From: Hymenobacter cheonanensis
GTDB taxonomy: Bacteria > Bacteroidota > Bacteroidia > Cytophagales > Hymenobacteraceae
Length of the DNA: 64,000 nt
Direction of reading: 5' to 3'
Assembly: GCF_030581075.1 (NCBI RefSeq)
Contig: NZ_JAUQSW010000006.1
Span: 248,001 to 312,000 of the forward strand
Shown: one piece after another, positions 43,435 to 52,780 of the stretch
How the letters are laid out: each line of letters starts with the position of its first letter
How positions within the stretch are numbered: position 1 is the stretch's first letter
Translations under genes and position numbers: made by a program
The notes under the pieces: generated by a model
What the model was told of the DNA's origin: nothing
What the model saw: the letters and a program-made list of their open reading frames with translations, nothing else
Databases searched by the model: none

Positions 43435-45291
43435 ATGAAGAAACTTTTCCCGGCTTTGCTGCTGGGGCTGGCCAGCCGCCCGGCGCTGGCCGTAGCCCCG
43501 CCCACCGTGCCCGCCAGCCTCGATTTGGTGGGGCTGCACCTGACCCTCGACGACGAGGCCCGGCAGCTAGTGCAGGAAAAAGTAAACAGCCTGTGCCGCC
43601 ACACCGGCTCGTTTGAGGCGCGGGTGGCGCTGGCCGAAGCCGCGTTTCCGCTCATCGACCAGGTGCTGGCCGAAGAAGGTGTGCCCACCGATTTCCGCTA
43701 CCTCGTGCTGCAGGAAAGCGCCCTGCAGGGCAATGCCGAGAGCGTGCACGGCGCCGTGGGCTACTGGCAGTTCAAGCGCGAAACGGCCCTGAGCCTGGGC
43801 CTGACGGTGAACGGCAGCATCGACGAGCGCCGCCACCTCACGGCCAGTACCCGCGCCGCCGCCCGCTACCTTACGCGCCACAATGCCACGCTGCACAACT
43901 GGGCCAATGCCCTGCTCAGCTACAACACCGGCCTGAGCGGCGTGCGCCCCTACACCCGCCCCACCGACGCCGATGCCACCAGCATGGTTTTCACGGGCGA
44001 AACCAACCAGTACCTGCTCGATTTCATTGCCCAGAAGGTGGCCTTCGAGCCGGCGTGCGCGCAGCACGTGGTGCCGTTTGTGCCCTGGCGCGAGGTGCCC
44101 GCCGCCCCCGGCCAAACCCTGGCCCAGCAGGCCACCGCCCTCGCTACCGAGCCCGCCGCCCTGGCCCAGCTCAACCCCTGGCTGCTGGCCCGCGCCGTGC
44201 CCCAGGATGGCCACGCCTACACCCTGCTCGTGCCCCTGGCCAGCGCGCCGCCCGTGGCCGCTGGCCCGGCCCCCACGCTGCCGGCCGCCGCATTGCCCGC
44301 TCCTACCTACTTGCGCATCAATGGCATAAAGGCCCTGCTGGCCCGCCCGGGCGAAACGGCCGCCGCCCTGGCCCAGCGCGGCGGGGCTAGCCTGGGCTTT
44401 TTCCTGAAAGTAAACGAGATGGAGGCCGGCGAGGCCCTGCAACCCGGCGAGCCCTACTTTTTTCAGCGCAAAAAGGAATCGGCCGAGGAGGACTATCACG
44501 TAGTGGCCCCCGGCCAGCGCCTGGCCACGGTGGCCCAGCGCTACGGCGTGCTGCGCCACGCCCTGCGCACCTTCAACCACCTGCCCAACGACGAGGCCAT
44601 TCGGCCGGGCCTGGTGCTGTGGCTCAGCCACATTCGCCCGCGCACCATGGCGGCCGAGTACCAGCCGGTGCCCGGGTCGCGCCCGGTGGCGGCCGCTCGG
44701 CCACCGGCGCCGGCGCCGGCGCCCACTCCGGCCCCCGCCCCGGTAGCGCCCCCTAGCCGCGACGACGACAGCGACGAGCTGGCCTCCATCAACGACTTGC
44801 CTACGGAGGTACCCGGCCCGCCCGTGCAGCCCCTGCCCACCCCGCGCCCGGCCGTGGTGGCGGCTAGCCCGGCCGCCCCCGACCGGCCGGCGGTGCTGGC
44901 GCCGGTGGCCGTGCGGCCGGTGGTGTACACTGCCCCGGCGCCGCACCCGCCCGACAGCAGCCGCCCCTATGCGGTGGCCCCCGGCGAAACGCTGTATGCG
45001 CTGGCCCGGCGCGTGGGCGTGCGCCCCGCCGAGCTAGCCGCCTGGAACGGCCTGCCGCCCGCCGCGCCCCTGCGGGCCGGCCAGCTGCTCTACCTCAGCC
45101 CCACCGCTGCCGAGCCCGCGCCAGTGGTCGCCTCTGCGGCCACGCCGGGCCTGTATACGGTGGCTACCGGCGATACCTTTTTCAGTATTTCGCGGCGCTA
45201 CGGCTGCACCGTGGCCGACCTGCTAGCCCACAATGAGCGCCCGAACCCGACGCTGCGCGTGGGCGAAACGCTGCGCGTGCCCCGGCAGTAG
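43435..45291 (+). CDS. Lytic transglycosylase with LysM repeats (MltD-like)
   Basis: A 618-residue exported protein that should cleave peptidoglycan. After a signal peptide comes an SLT domain with catalytic Glu in LQESAL, followed by GAVGYWQFK and ALLSYNTG. The C-terminal half has three clear LysM peptidoglycan-binding motifs (YHVVAPGQRLATVAQRYGV, YAVAPGETLYALARRVGV, YTVATGDTFFSISRRYG) and perhaps a weaker one before them, separated by a Pro/Ala-rich linker. ATG at 43435. Isolated between two repeat or terminator elements. Confidence 0.92.
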   Translation: MKKLFPALLLGLASRPALAVAPPTVPASLDLVGLHLTLDDEARQLVQEKVNSLCRHTGSFEARVALAEAAFPLIDQVLAEEGVPTDFRYLVLQESALQGNAESVHGAVGYWQFKRETALSLGLTVNGSIDERRHLTASTRAAARYLTRHNATLHNWANALLSYNTGLSGVRPYTRPTDADATSMVFTGETNQYLLDFIAQKVAFEPACAQHVVPFVPWREVPAAPGQTLAQQATALATEPAALAQLNPWLLARAVPQDGHAYTLLVPLASAPPVAAGPAPTLPAAALPAPTYLRINGIKALLARPGETAAALAQRGGASLGFFLKVNEMEAGEALQPGEPYFFQRKKESAEEDYHVVAPGQRLATVAQRYGVLRHALRTFNHLPNDEAIRPGLVLWLSHIRPRTMAAEYQPVPGSRPVAAARPPAPAPAPTPAPAPVAPPSRDDDSDELASINDLPTEVPGPPVQPLPTPRPAVVAASPAAPDRPAVLAPVAVRPVVYTAPAPHPPDSSRPYAVAPGETLYALARRVGVRPAELAAWNGLPPAAPLRAGQLLYLSPTAAEPAPVVASAATPGLYTVATGDTFFSISRRYGCTVADLLAHNERPNPTLRVGETLRVPRQ

Positions 45292-45320
45292 ACCAAAATT
45301 TTACTTTTCCTTGAGATAGC

Positions 45321-45358
45321 AAAAAGCCCGGCCTGCTGGCAGCAGGCCGGGCTTTTTT
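45321..45358 (+). terminator. Terminator of the transglycosylase gene
   Basis: A perfect 16-bp stem (45322-45337 with 45341-45356) with a 3-nt loop and T-run, 30 bp after the stop codon and 43 bp before the convergent gene's stop. Confidence 0.92.
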
Positions 45359-45400
45359 ATGGGTGGTTTCAAACGAAGCCTTGCGCGGTGCGCACCCGGC

Positions 45401-46879
45401 TTACAGCTTGTTCAGCGCCACGGCGCGGTAGGCGGCGGCGCGGCCCACTGCGGCCTTCAGGTCGTCTTGCAGGGCGCGGCTGCTGAGCGTGCGCGGGTGC
45501 AGGTCGAGCAGGGTGCCATCTTCGGCAATGACAACGGCGCCAGGCAGGCGCTCGATGCTATAGGCCTGGCGCACGGCTTCTTTCTGCCCTGGGGGCACGT
45601 AGGCCTGCACCACCGACGGCAGCGGGCGGGCATCGGCCACGGTTTGCTGCCAGTTGGTGAGCGACTCGTCGAGGGCCGCCATTACGATAACGATGGGCTG
45701 CCCCGCCAGGCTGGCCGTTACTTCCTTTAAGTAGGGCAGCTCGCGCTGGCTGGCCGGAAAGCGGCTGTCCCAGAACATGAGGTACACCAGCTTGCCGCGC
45801 AGGTCGGCGAGCGAGAGGCTGCGGCCATCGGCCGAGCGCAACGCCACCGGCGGAGCCGCGCTGCCAATGGCAAACGACTGATTATCGGCCAAATCGGTGC
45901 GCAGCTGCGCTACCCAGCCGGGCGGGGCCTGGGCCGTGGCCGCGTAGCTGCTAAGCATAGCCTGGGCGTGGGCCACGTGGCCCTGCCGAATGGTTTCGAG
46001 CACAAGGCGGCCTAGCACCACGGGGCGCGCCTCGCCGCGCAACAGCTGGTCGGCCAGCTGGTAGCACGTCGGGTAATAATCGGGGGCGGTGGGCTGGTGG
46101 CCGGTGGTGCGCGCCTGGTAGTGCACGTAATCCAGCAAAAAGTCCTGGTAGTGCGAGCTGGTGACGGCCTGCTCGTTGCCGGGCAGCAGGCCCGGCGTTT
46201 GCAGAAAGCTATAGTAATCGGGCGACAGCTCGAGGCGCGGCTGGCCGGCCACGGTTTGCTCGCGCAGGTCGGCGTAGGTCAGGCGGTCCTCGGCGTAGGT
46301 GTAGGTGATGTCGGCGGCGGCGTAGGCCTGGAAAGCAGGCGTGAAGTTGCCGTGGCGGCTGGCCTGCTTCAGCAGTGCGCTCTCGTGGTCGCGCCGGTAC
46401 TCCAGAAAATCCAGGAAGCCTTTTTCGCCCATCTTGATATTATCCGGCAGTACCTGATAATCATCGTTGTTGGCAAACTTCCGGCTCAGCTCCTGCAAGT
46501 AATTGTTGGCCGCGGCGGCCGGCCGGTTGGCAGCCCCATTGCCCGGGTCAAACCTGCCGGTAGCGGCCAGGTCGGCGGCATCGCCGCGCAGGTCCAGGCT
46601 GTTGCCGGGCTCCAGGAAAATGGGCATCTCCTCGTCGCCGTAGCTCAGCTGCACCAGCGTGGGCCGCGTAATAGGCACGGCCACGCTGAAGTCGCCGTTG
46701 GGCTCCACGTGCACGGCGCGCTGCTGCTCGTGGGTGGCTAGCGGCTGGCTCCACCAGCTCAGCAGCAATTTTTCGGTGCCGGTATTAGCCAGGTGGCCGT
46801 GCAGCGTGGCGGTGGTTTGGGCCGATACGGGGGCGGCCAGCAACGTCAGGCCTGTCAGCCAGAAGGTCAGTGCTTTCAT
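45401..46879 (-). CDS. Exported thioredoxin-fold protein (TlpA-like) without active-site cysteines
   Basis: A 492-residue protein with signal peptide ending PVSAQ, an N-terminal DUF4369-like beta domain (TATLHGHLANTGTEKLLLSW), a helical middle and a C-terminal TlpA/AhpC-TSA-type thioredoxin fold. Normally FW-x-x-W-CxxC is the redox site; here it reads FWDSRFPASQRELP (about residues 369-382), so both cysteines are gone. The cis-Pro loop (RLPGAVVI) and the fold are kept. It is therefore unlikely to be a disulphide reductase and may be a scaffold or binding protein. Start at 46879 gives the signal peptide. Confidence 0.8.
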   Translation of the reverse strand: MKALTFWLTGLTLLAAPVSAQTTATLHGHLANTGTEKLLLSWWSQPLATHEQQRAVHVEPNGDFSVAVPITRPTLVQLSYGDEEMPIFLEPGNSLDLRGDAADLAATGRFDPGNGAANRPAAAANNYLQELSRKFANNDDYQVLPDNIKMGEKGFLDFLEYRRDHESALLKQASRHGNFTPAFQAYAAADITYTYAEDRLTYADLREQTVAGQPRLELSPDYYSFLQTPGLLPGNEQAVTSSHYQDFLLDYVHYQARTTGHQPTAPDYYPTCYQLADQLLRGEARPVVLGRLVLETIRQGHVAHAQAMLSSYAATAQAPPGWVAQLRTDLADNQSFAIGSAAPPVALRSADGRSLSLADLRGKLVYLMFWDSRFPASQRELPYLKEVTASLAGQPIVIVMAALDESLTNWQQTVADARPLPSVVQAYVPPGQKEAVRQAYSIERLPGAVVIAEDGTLLDLHPRTLSSRALQDDLKAAVGRAAAYRAVALNKL

Positions 46880-47028
46880 GTAGGAGAATACAGTGAACAG
46901 AGCAACAAGCGCTTGCAGCAAATTGTTGCTCCTTTTTACTACGCCGATTCAAGGCCGGACGTTCCCGCCCGGCGGGTATTTCCAAAATTGTCGCCAGCTT
47001 TGCGCCCCCAAACCCCTTTCCCGGCCCC

Positions 47029-47844
47029 ATGTCGCAGCACAAAGAAGTTAAGCTCGTAACCACCCACCAGATGCTGGCCATGAAGCAGCGGGGCGAAAAA
47101 ATTTCCATGCTCACGGCCTACGACTTCTCGATGGCCCAGATTCTGGACGGCGCCGGGGTGGACGTGCTACTGGTGGGCGACTCGGCTTCCAACGTGATGG
47201 CGGGCCACGAAACTACGCTGCCCATCACCCTCGACCAAATGATTTACCACGCCCAGAGCGTGGTGCGCGCCGTGAAGCGCGCCTTCGTGGTGGTGGATAT
47301 GCCCTTCGGCTCGTACCAGGGCAACTCGTCGGTGGCCCTGCAATCGGCGGTGCGCATTATGAAGGAGAGCGGCGGCCACGGCCTTAAGCTCGAAGGCGGC
47401 GCCGAGATTAAGGACAGCATTATCCGCATCCTCACGGCCGGCATTCCGGTGATGGGCCACCTCGGCCTCACGCCGCAAAGCATCTATAAGTTTGGCACGT
47501 ACAACGTGCGGGCCAAGGAAGAAGCCGAGGCCAACAAGCTGATTGAGGACGCCCACCTGCTGCAGGAAATCGGCTGCTTCGGCCTGGTACTCGAAAAAAT
47601 ACCCGCCGCCCTGGCCAAGCGCGTAGCCGAGGAGCTGACCATTCCGGTTATCGGCATCGGCGCCGGGCCCGATGTAGACGGCCAGGTGCTGGTGGTGCAC
47701 GATGTGCTAGGCATTACCAAGGAGTTTAAGCCGCGCTTTCTGCGCCGCTACGCCGAGCTGCACGACATTATGACCGAGGCCGTGCAGCACTACGTGGCCG
47801 ACGTGAAGAGCCGCGAGTTTCCGAGCAAGGAAGAAGGCTACTAG
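47029..47844 (+). CDS. panB: 3-methyl-2-oxobutanoate hydroxymethyltransferase
   Basis: A 271-residue TIM-barrel enzyme that makes ketopantoate from 2-oxoisovalerate, the first committed step to pantothenate and CoA. The motifs [41 protein letters not shown] and [14 protein letters not shown] are diagnostic, with the Mg ligands in VGDS and DMPF. Full length. It links functionally with the coaC and coaB genes at 20-22 kb. Confidence 0.96.
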   Translation: MSQHKEVKLVTTHQMLAMKQRGEKISMLTAYDFSMAQILDGAGVDVLLVGDSASNVMAGHETTLPITLDQMIYHAQSVVRAVKRAFVVVDMPFGSYQGNSSVALQSAVRIMKESGGHGLKLEGGAEIKDSIIRILTAGIPVMGHLGLTPQSIYKFGTYNVRAKEEAEANKLIEDAHLLQEIGCFGLVLEKIPAALAKRVAEELTIPVIGIGAGPDVDGQVLVVHDVLGITKEFKPRFLRRYAELHDIMTEAVQHYVADVKSREFPSKEEGY

Positions 47845-47928
47845 GGTACTTGTGAGTTAAAAATCAGAAGTTATAAAGCTGCTAAAACCAACTTTAACCC
47901 GTAGCTCCCAACTTTAAGTTTACCTTCT

Positions 47929-47970
47929 GCGCCCCCCTGCTGTTAGCGGCAGGGGGGCGCTTTTATTTTT
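47929..47970 (+). terminator. Terminator downstream of panB
   Basis: A perfect 12-bp stem (47929-47940 with 47949-47960), loop of 8, then TTTTATTTTT. The region before it (47848-47920) is AT-rich filler with repeated AACTTTAA. Confidence 0.88.
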
Positions 47971-48048
47971 CGCTGATAGACATAGAGCGCTGGCAAATTC
48001 GAGCTTTTCGTTGCACATTTGCTTTGAAAAACAAAGTTCTTCGTCACC

Positions 48049-49506
48049 ATGGAACAACCTACGCCTCCCCTGCTCGCCCGCTCTGCGGCCTGGGCGCGCA
48101 ATTCGGTCACGCTCAAGCTGCTCAGTGTGGGGCTGCTGTTGGTTATACTGCTTATTCCGACGAGCATGGTAGAGTCGCTCATCAGCGAGCGGGCCAGCAA
48201 CCGCGACAGCGCCACCGAGGCCATCAGCGCGCAGTGGGGCGGCGCGCAGCTGGTGCTGGGGCCGGTGCTGGTGCTGCCCTACACGGCCCTCGAAACCAAC
48301 GACGGCCACACCAGTGAAGTAACGCGCTACCTGAGCCTGCTGCCCGACACGCTCGGCAGCACCGGCACGCTAGCCCCCGAGCGCCGCCACCGGGGCATTT
48401 ACGAGGCGGTGGTGTACCGGGCCCGGCTGCGGGTGCAGGGCGTGTTTCGGGCCCCGCCGCTGGCCGACCTGGGCGTGCCGGCGGCCGCCGTGCGCTGGCC
48501 CGAGGCCTTCGTAGCGCTGGGTATTTCTGACCTCAAGGGCATTCGGAGTGGGCTAGCCCTGCGCTGGGACGGGCAGGCCCGACCTTTTGAACCGGGCTTG
48601 CCGAGTGGGGAAGTCCTTCCGGCTGGCTCAGCCCCCATCGCCAGCACGCAGGTAAACGAAGTATGGCAGGCGCGCAACGGCTATTCGAGTAGGGTCGAAA
48701 CCGACGACAACGGCCACGGCGACGCCGCCAACGGCCTCCAGGCCCTGGTGCCCCTGGCCGATGCCGCGGCCCTGGCTCAGCGCCACACCTTCGCCTTCGA
48801 CCTCGACCTGAACGGCAGCACCGGCCTGCTGCAAGCGCCGCTAGGCCGCCAAACCACCCTGCACCTGAGCGCACCCTGGGCCGACCCCAGCTTCATTGGC
48901 GCGTTTTTGCCCACTCAGCGCACCCTTACCGGGCAGCAGTTTACGGCCGACTGGAAGGTGTTTCACCTCAACCGCAACTACCCGCAGCACTGGCGCAGCA
49001 CCGAGGCGCGGCCCGACGTGGACGCCTCCACGTTTGGCGTGCGGCTGCTGGTGCCGGTTAATGAGTACCTGAAAACCATGCGGGCGGCCAAGTACGCGCT
49101 GCTGCCGCTGGCGCTCACGTTCCTGGTGTTTTTCTTCGTCGAAATCCTTAATCGGCTGCGCATTCACCCTTTTCAGTACCTGCTGGTGGGGCTGGCGCTG
49201 GTTATTTTCTACGTGCTGCTGCTGGCCTTGTCCGAGCAAATGCCTTTTGATGCGGCCTATGGGCTAGCCGGGCTCACCATTGTGGGGCTGGTAACGGCCT
49301 ACGCGGCGGCGAGCTTCCGGCAGCGGCAGGCCACGCTGGCCACGGCCGGGGTGCTGGCGGTGGTCTACGGCTTCGTGTTTGTGGTGCTGCAGCTGCAGGA
49401 TTATGCCCTGCTGGTGGGCAGCCTGGGGCTGGTGGTAGTGCTGGCGGTGGTGATGTTTCTCTCACGCAACATCAATTGGTACAGCGTGGCCGAGGAGCCG
49501 GCGTAG
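48049..49506 (+). CDS. creD: Cell-envelope integrity protein CreD
   Basis: A 485-residue inner-membrane protein of the CreD family. One membrane helix near the N-terminus (LKLLSVGLLLVILLIPTSMV), a large periplasmic domain and five C-terminal helices. The conserved segments RASNRDSATEAISAQWGGAQ and FGVRLLVPVNEYLKTMRAAKYA are clear. CreD affects envelope properties and beta-lactam response in proteobacteria and is part of the CreBC regulon there; no CreB/CreC pair is adjacent here. Followed by a hairpin. Confidence 0.92.
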   Translation: MEQPTPPLLARSAAWARNSVTLKLLSVGLLLVILLIPTSMVESLISERASNRDSATEAISAQWGGAQLVLGPVLVLPYTALETNDGHTSEVTRYLSLLPDTLGSTGTLAPERRHRGIYEAVVYRARLRVQGVFRAPPLADLGVPAAAVRWPEAFVALGISDLKGIRSGLALRWDGQARPFEPGLPSGEVLPAGSAPIASTQVNEVWQARNGYSSRVETDDNGHGDAANGLQALVPLADAAALAQRHTFAFDLDLNGSTGLLQAPLGRQTTLHLSAPWADPSFIGAFLPTQRTLTGQQFTADWKVFHLNRNYPQHWRSTEARPDVDASTFGVRLLVPVNEYLKTMRAAKYALLPLALTFLVFFFVEILNRLRIHPFQYLLVGLALVIFYVLLLALSEQMPFDAAYGLAGLTIVGLVTAYAAASFRQRQATLATAGVLAVVYGFVFVVLQLQDYALLVGSLGLVVVLAVVMFLSRNINWYSVAEEPA

Positions 49507-49512
49507 GTTCGG

Positions 49513-49542
49513 GCGGCGCGGCTTTCTATCGGGCCGCGCCGC
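49513..49542 (+). terminator. Terminator-like hairpin after creD
   Basis: A perfect 10-bp GC stem (49513-49522 with 49533-49542). The weak T-stretch that follows overlaps the -7 element of the next gene. Confidence 0.6.
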
Positions 49543-49543
49543 T

Positions 49544-49551
49544 TATATTTG
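49544..49551 (+). promoter_or_regulatory. Bacteroidota -7 promoter element for the RluA-family gene
   Basis: TATATTTG matches TAnnTTTG and lies 116 bp before the GTG start at 49668. Confidence 0.45.
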
Positions 49552-49667
49552 CCCGCAGCAGCAGGTGCACCGCGTTCGGTGCCGAGGGTTTGCGCACGCG
49601 TAAAGGCCTATTAGTTTGGGGCTAGCGTCGCCCCTGCCGCCGCCCACATACCCCCGCCTACCCCCGC

Positions 49668-50381
49668 GTGAACCGCCCCAATCTCTGGTCGGAGCAGAAG
49701 GAAATTCTGTTCGAAGACAACCATTTGCTCGTCATCAATAAGCCCGCCGGCATCCTGGTGCAGGGCGACGAAACCGGCGACGAGCCGCTCTCCAAAAAAG
49801 CCGAGGAGTACCTGAAATTCAAGTACAAGAAGCCCGGCGCCGCCTTCGTGGGCGTGGCCCACCGCATCGACCGGCCGGTGTCGGGCATCGTGGTGCTGGC
49901 CAAAACGAGCAAGGCCCTGAGCCGGCTCAACGAGATGTTTCGCGATAGCCAGATGCAGAAAACCTACTGGGCGCTCACCGGCAAGCCGCCGGTGCCCGAG
50001 CAGGGCAAGCTGGTGCACTGGCTGGTGAAGGACCCCATGCGCAACGTCACGAAGGCTTATACCGACAAGCACGGCCAGGGCCAGCGCTCGGAGCTGAGCT
50101 ATGAGCTGCTAGGCCCCGCCGCCAACCGCTACCTGCTGCAAGTGAAGCCCGTGACGGGCCGCCCCCACCAGATTCGGGTGCAGCTGGCCACCGGCCTGGG
50201 CACGCCCATCGTGGGCGATGTGAAGTATGGCTTCCTCAACCCCCTGCCCGACGTGAGCATTGCCCTGCACGCCCGCCAGCTCGAATTGCAGCACCCCGTC
50301 ACCAAGGAGGCCATGAAATTTGTGGCGCCCCTGCCCGATGCCCCGCACTGGGACGCGGCGCGGGCTTTTTACCCGGCATAG
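49668..50381 (+). CDS. RluA family RNA pseudouridine synthase
   Basis: A 237-residue pseudouridine synthase that isomerises uridine in rRNA or tRNA. The catalytic Asp is in AHRIDRPVSG; ILFEDNHLLVINKPAG and TGRPHQIRVQLA are the other family motifs. It has no S4 domain at the N-terminus, so it is like the short RluA/TruC types. The start is a GTG at 49668 (no in-frame ATG upstream of the conserved part). Which uridine it modifies is unknown. Confidence 0.92.
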   Translation: MNRPNLWSEQKEILFEDNHLLVINKPAGILVQGDETGDEPLSKKAEEYLKFKYKKPGAAFVGVAHRIDRPVSGIVVLAKTSKALSRLNEMFRDSQMQKTYWALTGKPPVPEQGKLVHWLVKDPMRNVTKAYTDKHGQGQRSELSYELLGPAANRYLLQVKPVTGRPHQIRVQLATGLGTPIVGDVKYGFLNPLPDVSIALHARQLELQHPVTKEAMKFVAPLPDAPHWDAARAFYPA

Positions 50382-50401
50382 CGCAGCAGCAGCTTTATTC
50401 T

Positions 50402-50442
50402 AACGGCCTCTGCCGTGGCTATGCGCCACGGCGGGGGCCGTT
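50402..50442. terminator. Long imperfect hairpin after the pseudouridine synthase
   Basis: AACGGCC and GCCGTGGC pair with GCCACGGC and GGCCGTT around a 5-nt loop. No T-run, so termination is uncertain. Confidence 0.45.
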
Positions 50443-50529
50443 GTGCGTTGGGCCGGCGGGCTAGCCCGGGCGGGGTATAACATTATGGCATTGTGCAACC
50501 CCGGGGCCATTCGGGCTAAACAACGGCCG

Positions 50530-50537
50530 TAATTTTG
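50530..50537 (+). promoter_or_regulatory. Bacteroidota -7 promoter element for the desaturase
   Basis: TAATTTTG matches TAnnTTTG, 76 bp before the ATG at 50614. I see no good TTG at the -33 distance. Confidence 0.45.
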
Positions 50538-50613
50538 TCTTAACGGTTGAACCAAGCCCGGCGGGAATAGCTTAGTGCGGGCGGCGTCTTCCTCACGTTT
50601 ATTTCATTACCGA

Positions 50614-51387
50614 ATGGCCATTCTGGTTTTCTTCGTTGCCCACTACTACCTGTCGCTGTTCACGCAGACGTTTTACCTGCACCGCTACGCAGCGCATAAG
50701 ATGTTCACGATGAACAAGTTCTGGGAGAAATTCTTCTTCCTTTTCACGTACATCTGCCAGGGCAGCTCATTTTTGTCGCCGCGCGCCTACGCGCTGCTGC
50801 ACCGCATGCACCACGCCTACTCCGACACGGAGCTGGACCCACACTCGCCGCTGTTCTCCAACAACGCGTTTGACATGATGTGGAAGACCAAGAACATCTA
50901 CAACGACGTGCTCAACAACAAGTATGAGCTGGCCGAGCGCTTCGAGGGCGACTACCCGGTGTGGCAGGCCATCGAAGATTTTGGCGATAAGTGGTACTCG
51001 CGCCTGGGCTGGGGTACGCTCTACGTGCTGTTTTACATCCAGTTTGCGACCGCCTGGTGGCAGTATCTGCTGCTGCCGATTCACTTCCTGATGGGCCCCA
51101 TCCACGGCGCCATCGTGAATTGGGGCGGCCACAAGTACGGCTACCAGAACTTCGACAACCACGACCACAGCAAAAACACGCTAGCCCTTGACTTTCTGGC
51201 TTTTGGCGAGCTGTTCCAAAATAATCACCACAAGCTGCCCATGCGCGTCAACTTCGGCGTGAAGTGGTGGGAGTTTGACCCCACCTACGTGGCTATCTGG
51301 ACGCTGGACAAGGCGCGCATCATCAAAATCAAGCGCAAGAACGTGCAGCCCAAGCAGCGCACCAAGAAGCTAGCCCAGGCTGCCTAG
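50614..51387 (+). CDS. Membrane fatty-acid desaturase
   Basis: A 257-residue integral membrane di-iron desaturase. Histidine boxes are LHRYAAHK (HxxxxH), LHRMHHAYSD (HxxHH) and QNNHHKLP, plus a GHKYGYQNFDNHDHS stretch. These enzymes insert a double bond in acyl chains and adjust membrane fluidity. The ATG at 50614 starts MAILVFFVAHYYLS; a GTG at 50575 adds 13 residues without support. C-terminus is Lys-rich. Terminator at 51412. Confidence 0.9.
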   Translation: MAILVFFVAHYYLSLFTQTFYLHRYAAHKMFTMNKFWEKFFFLFTYICQGSSFLSPRAYALLHRMHHAYSDTELDPHSPLFSNNAFDMMWKTKNIYNDVLNNKYELAERFEGDYPVWQAIEDFGDKWYSRLGWGTLYVLFYIQFATAWWQYLLLPIHFLMGPIHGAIVNWGGHKYGYQNFDNHDHSKNTLALDFLAFGELFQNNHHKLPMRVNFGVKWWEFDPTYVAIWTLDKARIIKIKRKNVQPKQRTKKLAQAA

Positions 51388-51411
51388 GCGCTTAGCATAG
51401 CAGAAAGTAAG

Positions 51412-51440
51412 AGGTCGAAGTTTGACTTCGACCTTTTTTA
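51412..51440 (+). terminator. Terminator of the desaturase gene
   Basis: AGGTCGAAG pairs with CTTCGACCT across 5 nt, followed by TTTTTT. It ends 16 bp before the rpsP promoter element. Confidence 0.88.
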
Positions 51441-51456
51441 TTGCCTTGGCATTCCG

Positions 51457-51464
51457 TACCTTTG
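51457..51464 (+). promoter_or_regulatory. Bacteroidota -7 promoter element for rpsP
   Basis: TACCTTTG matches TAnnTTTG exactly, 66 bp before the rpsP start. Confidence 0.65.
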
Positions 51465-51530
51465 CGGCCCCAAACAGGGAAAAGAATTTCACCCAGACGC
51501 ACGAGTTGCGTCGCACAACCCCCAAGGTTT

Positions 51531-52088
51531 ATGGCAGTTAAAATCCGCCTCGCCCGCCGTGGCCGCAAAAAGGCCGCGTCTTACGACATCGTAGTAGCCG
51601 ACGCCCGCGCTCCGCGCGATGGCCGCTTCATCGAGAAGCTCGGTACCTACAACCCCAACACCAACCCCGCCACCATCAACTACGACGGCGACCGCGCCTT
51701 TTACTGGGTGATGAACGGCGCCCAGCCCACCGAAACGGTGCGTGCCATGCTCGCCTACCGCGGCGTATTGCTGCGTCGTCACCTCCAGCTCGGCGTTACC
51801 AAAGGCGCCCTGACCCAGGAAGTGGCCGACCAGCGCTACCAGCAGTGGCTGAGCGACAAAGACGCTAAAATCGAAGCCAAGAAGACCGGCCTCGTTGATA
51901 CCAAGGCCGAGAGCCGCGCTGCTGCCCTAGCTGCCGAAACCAAAGTGAAAGAAGCTCGCTCGGCTGCCCTGGCCGCCAAGCAAGCTGCTGCCTTGGCTGC
52001 TGCTACCCCCGCGCCGGCTGCTGCCGAAGGCGAGGCTACCGAAGGCTCGACGGAAACCGCCGAAACTTCGGCCGAGGCTGCTGCCTAG
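51531..52088 (+). CDS. rpsP: Ribosomal protein S16 with Ala-rich C-terminal extension
   Basis: A 185-residue S16: residues 1-80 are the standard fold ([30 protein letters not shown]). The usual S16 is 80-90 residues; here about 100 extra follow, rich in Ala, Lys and Glu and probably helical, ending in an acidic Ala/Glu/Thr tail. Similar extensions occur in other Bacteroidota. The ATG at 51531 is certain from the conserved start; the longer frame reads intergenic DNA. First gene of rpsP-rimM-trmD-rplS. Confidence 0.96.
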   Translation: MAVKIRLARRGRKKAASYDIVVADARAPRDGRFIEKLGTYNPNTNPATINYDGDRAFYWVMNGAQPTETVRAMLAYRGVLLRRHLQLGVTKGALTQEVADQRYQQWLSDKDAKIEAKKTGLVDTKAESRAAALAAETKVKEARSAALAAKQAAALAAATPAPAAAEGEATEGSTETAETSAEAAA

Positions 52089-52110
52089 GTTTTCGGGGCA
52101 ACCCGCTACG

Positions 52111-52150
52111 AAAGAACGTCATGCCGAGCGCGCTCGGCATGACGTTCTTT
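52111..52150. repeat. Perfect 40-bp palindrome after rpsP (terminator, family 1-related)
   Basis: AAAGAACGTCATGCCGAGCG is followed directly by its exact reverse complement and then by more T. It works as a terminator-like structure and shares GTCATGC with family 1. It splits rpsP from rimM. Confidence 0.88.
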
Positions 52151-52202
52151 TTTGAGCCCGCGCCCGCATTTTTGTCAACCCGCTTATTCCGCTCCCCCAG
52201 CC

Positions 52203-52769
52203 ATGACTCTCGACGAATGCTTTGAGCTAGGTTTTATTGTGAAGCCCCACGCCCTGAAAGGCATGATGGTGACCCAGTTGGACGTAGACGACGCAGCTAC
52301 CTACGACCGGCTCAAAACCGTGTACCTGGCCCTGCCCACCGCGCCCACCAAGCTCACTGCCTACGGCGTGGAGCGCGTCAACCCGCAGGATGGCTTGCGC
52401 GTGCTGCTCAAGCTGCGCGGCATCGACCGCATTGAGGAGGCCGAGCCCCTGCGCGGCGCCAAGCTCTGGCTGCCCCTGAGCGAGCTGCCCGCGCTGGAAG
52501 AGCACCAGTTCTACTTCCACGATGTCATTGGCTTTCAGGTAGTTGATGAAAAGGAAGGTGAGTTGGGTGTGGTAGAAAACTTCTACGAGCTGCCGCAGCA
52601 AGACGTGCTGGCCATGCGCTACAAAGGCCAGGAAGTGCTGCTGCCAGTAGTAGACGAGCTGGTGAGCCACGCCGACATGGAAGCCAAGAAGCTGTTTGTC
52701 AACATGCCCGAGGGCTTGCTCGACATCTACATGAACCCCGGCGCCCACAAAAACCCGAACGCCGACTAG
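52203..52769 (+). CDS. rimM: 16S rRNA processing protein RimM
   Basis: A 188-residue ribosome maturation factor that binds S19 and helps 30S assembly. LGFIVKPHALKGMM at the start and the PRC-barrel segment (YFHDVIGFQVVDEKEGELG, EVLLPVVDELV) are the two expected domains. The ATG at 52203 fits the family; the longer frame covers the terminator palindrome. Between rpsP and trmD, as usual. Confidence 0.94.
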   Translation: MTLDECFELGFIVKPHALKGMMVTQLDVDDAATYDRLKTVYLALPTAPTKLTAYGVERVNPQDGLRVLLKLRGIDRIEEAEPLRGAKLWLPLSELPALEEHQFYFHDVIGFQVVDEKEGELGVVENFYELPQQDVLAMRYKGQEVLLPVVDELVSHADMEAKKLFVNMPEGLLDIYMNPGAHKNPNAD

Positions 52770-52780
52770 CTCCTGCTTCG

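Noticed and set aside
43567..44946. 459-codon frame antisense to the transglycosylase
   Set aside because: Composition-driven shadow, Gly/His-rich, no start signals.
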